From assembly GCF_003491345.1 (NCBI RefSeq), contig NZ_CP025512.1:372001-436000 (forward strand): DNA of 64,000 nucleotides. The letters are read 5' to 3'. The notes beneath the pieces are model-generated. The model did no database searches and was not told where the DNA came from. It worked only from the letters and a program-made list of their open reading frames with translations. This document shows, in pieces, positions 63,560 through 64,000 of this stretch. Position numbers and translations under genes: made by a program. The stretch comes from Neorhizobium sp. SOG26 (lineage in GTDB: Bacteria > Pseudomonadota > Alphaproteobacteria > Rhizobiales > Rhizobiaceae). Positions within the stretch are counted from its first letter, which is position 1; the number at the start of each line of letters is the position of its first letter.

Positions 63560-64000
63560 ATGGCGATTCTCATTGCGAATGACCAGGCACGAAGGATCTT
63601 TCTGGAGCGACAGCAGCTGTCGGCGTCACCGACGCGGGCGCTAAACAAGCAGGGCCTGCTGCAGCTCATAGATGACCTCGGCTTTGTGCAGGTCGACAGC
63701 ATCGCGACGGTGGAGCGCGCCCACCACATGATCCTGTTTTCGCGTAACCAGACCTATCGGCGCGAGCACCTGACGGCGCTGCTCGAGAAGGATCGCGAGC
63801 TTTTCGAGCATTGGACGCATGATGCCTCGATCATCCCGGCGCGCTTCTTCCGCTATTGGAAACACAGGTTTCGCCGCCGTGAGCCGATCATCGCCGAGCG
63901 CTGGCGCAAATGGCACGGCGAAGGCTTCGATTCCGCCTTCGAGAATACGTTCCGCTACATTGCCGACAACGGCGCGATCATGTCACGTGAACTCAAGGCC
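63560..64000 (+). CDS. YcaQ-type winged helix DNA glycosylase, partial (3' end outside window)
   Basis: The frame opens at ATG 63560 and continues to the window edge for 147 codons without a stop. The sequence has the YcaQ/HTH_42 features: LIANDQARRIFLERQQL near the start, LGFVQVDSIATVERAHHMILFSRN (about 41-64, with the conserved Q-x-D-S), and FEHWTHDASIIP. Family members such as E. coli YcaQ and Streptomyces AlkX remove alkylated bases or unhook crosslinks. A TTGCAA-N16-CTAGTC element at 63524-63551 could be its promoter. Only the N-terminal part can be judged. Confidence 0.85.
   Translation, partial: MAILIANDQARRIFLERQQLSASPTRALNKQGLLQLIDDLGFVQVDSIATVERAHHMILFSRNQTYRREHLTALLEKDRELFEHWTHDASIIPARFFRYWKHRFRRREPIIAERWRKWHGEGFDSAFENTFRYIADNGAIMSRELKA

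Noticed and set aside
1..64000. CRISPR arrays, tRNA or rRNA genes, insertion sequences, prophage
   Set aside because: I looked for spaced repeats, tRNA arm sequences, transposase or integrase motifs and phage structural proteins and saw none. A tRNAscan or IS search would settle it.

Overview
The window reads as a chromosomal segment of an alphaproteobacterium of the Rhizobiales, most likely Rhizobiaceae (Rhizobium/Agrobacterium/Ensifer/Shinella-like). The evidence is high GC, an F0 ATP synthase operon with a duplicated b subunit (atpI-B-E-b'-b) apart from F1, DUF6101 and DUF1217 proteins, bioMNY, a stachydrine-demethylase-like Rieske protein, and several promoters of the rhizobial type CTTGAC-N17-CTATAT. 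No species can be named from sequence alone. I see no rRNA, tRNA, CRISPR array, insertion sequence or prophage. Nearly all of it is ordinary housekeeping DNA with small accessory insertions.

Layout. 0.2-6 kb: Mrp/ApbC, CorA and Kup ion transporters, and a SleB-type cell wall hydrolase. 6-8.9 kb: the F0 operon with a near-consensus promoter and a strong terminator. 8.9-12.1 kb: RNase HII, a radical SAM protein, a short glycosyltransferase-like protein and MoaB. 12.1-17.1 kb: isoprenoid genes (ispE, polyprenyl diphosphate synthase) around a TPR lipoprotein-like protein, then DUF2007 and a NPPF methyltransferase. 17.1-27.1 kb: MntH, an S49 peptidase, then glyQ and glyS separated by lemA, a short-type aroA and a DUF2207 membrane protein. 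27.1-35.9 kb: a Cache chemoreceptor, a small exported protein, purD, tex, a cyclopropane fatty acid synthase and ubiA. 35.9-42.5 kb: DUF6101 with a structured leader, an 856-residue repeat protein (DUF1217), and the set hypothetical-tsaC-FAD oxidoreductase. 42.8-46.8 kb: a Rieske oxygenase and an acyl-CoA dehydrogenase/enoyl-CoA hydratase operon behind a MerR/LiuR-like operator.

47.2-61 kb carries rumA-like, tlyA, dxs, xseB and a deacetylase-like gene, all on the minus strand in an order that fits the usual rhizobial HDAC-xseB-dxs-tlyA-rumA cluster. Here that cluster is split by two cassettes: a chemoreceptor plus DUF4424 between tlyA and dxs; and pirin, HepT, MntA, DUF1850, TRAP fusion permease and TAXI binding protein between dxs and xseB. 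The window closes with a thioesterase, the biotin ECF transporter bioMNY, and the start of a YcaQ-type DNA glycosylase gene cut by the window edge.

The most interesting unexplained signals are: a leader RNA ahead of the DUF6101 gene carrying a glycine-riboswitch-like 3' motif; a terminator-like hairpin built into the first codons of ispE; a HepT/MntA module with its own apparently leaderless promoter; and the orphan six-repeat DUF1217 protein. I found no clearly new multi-gene system.
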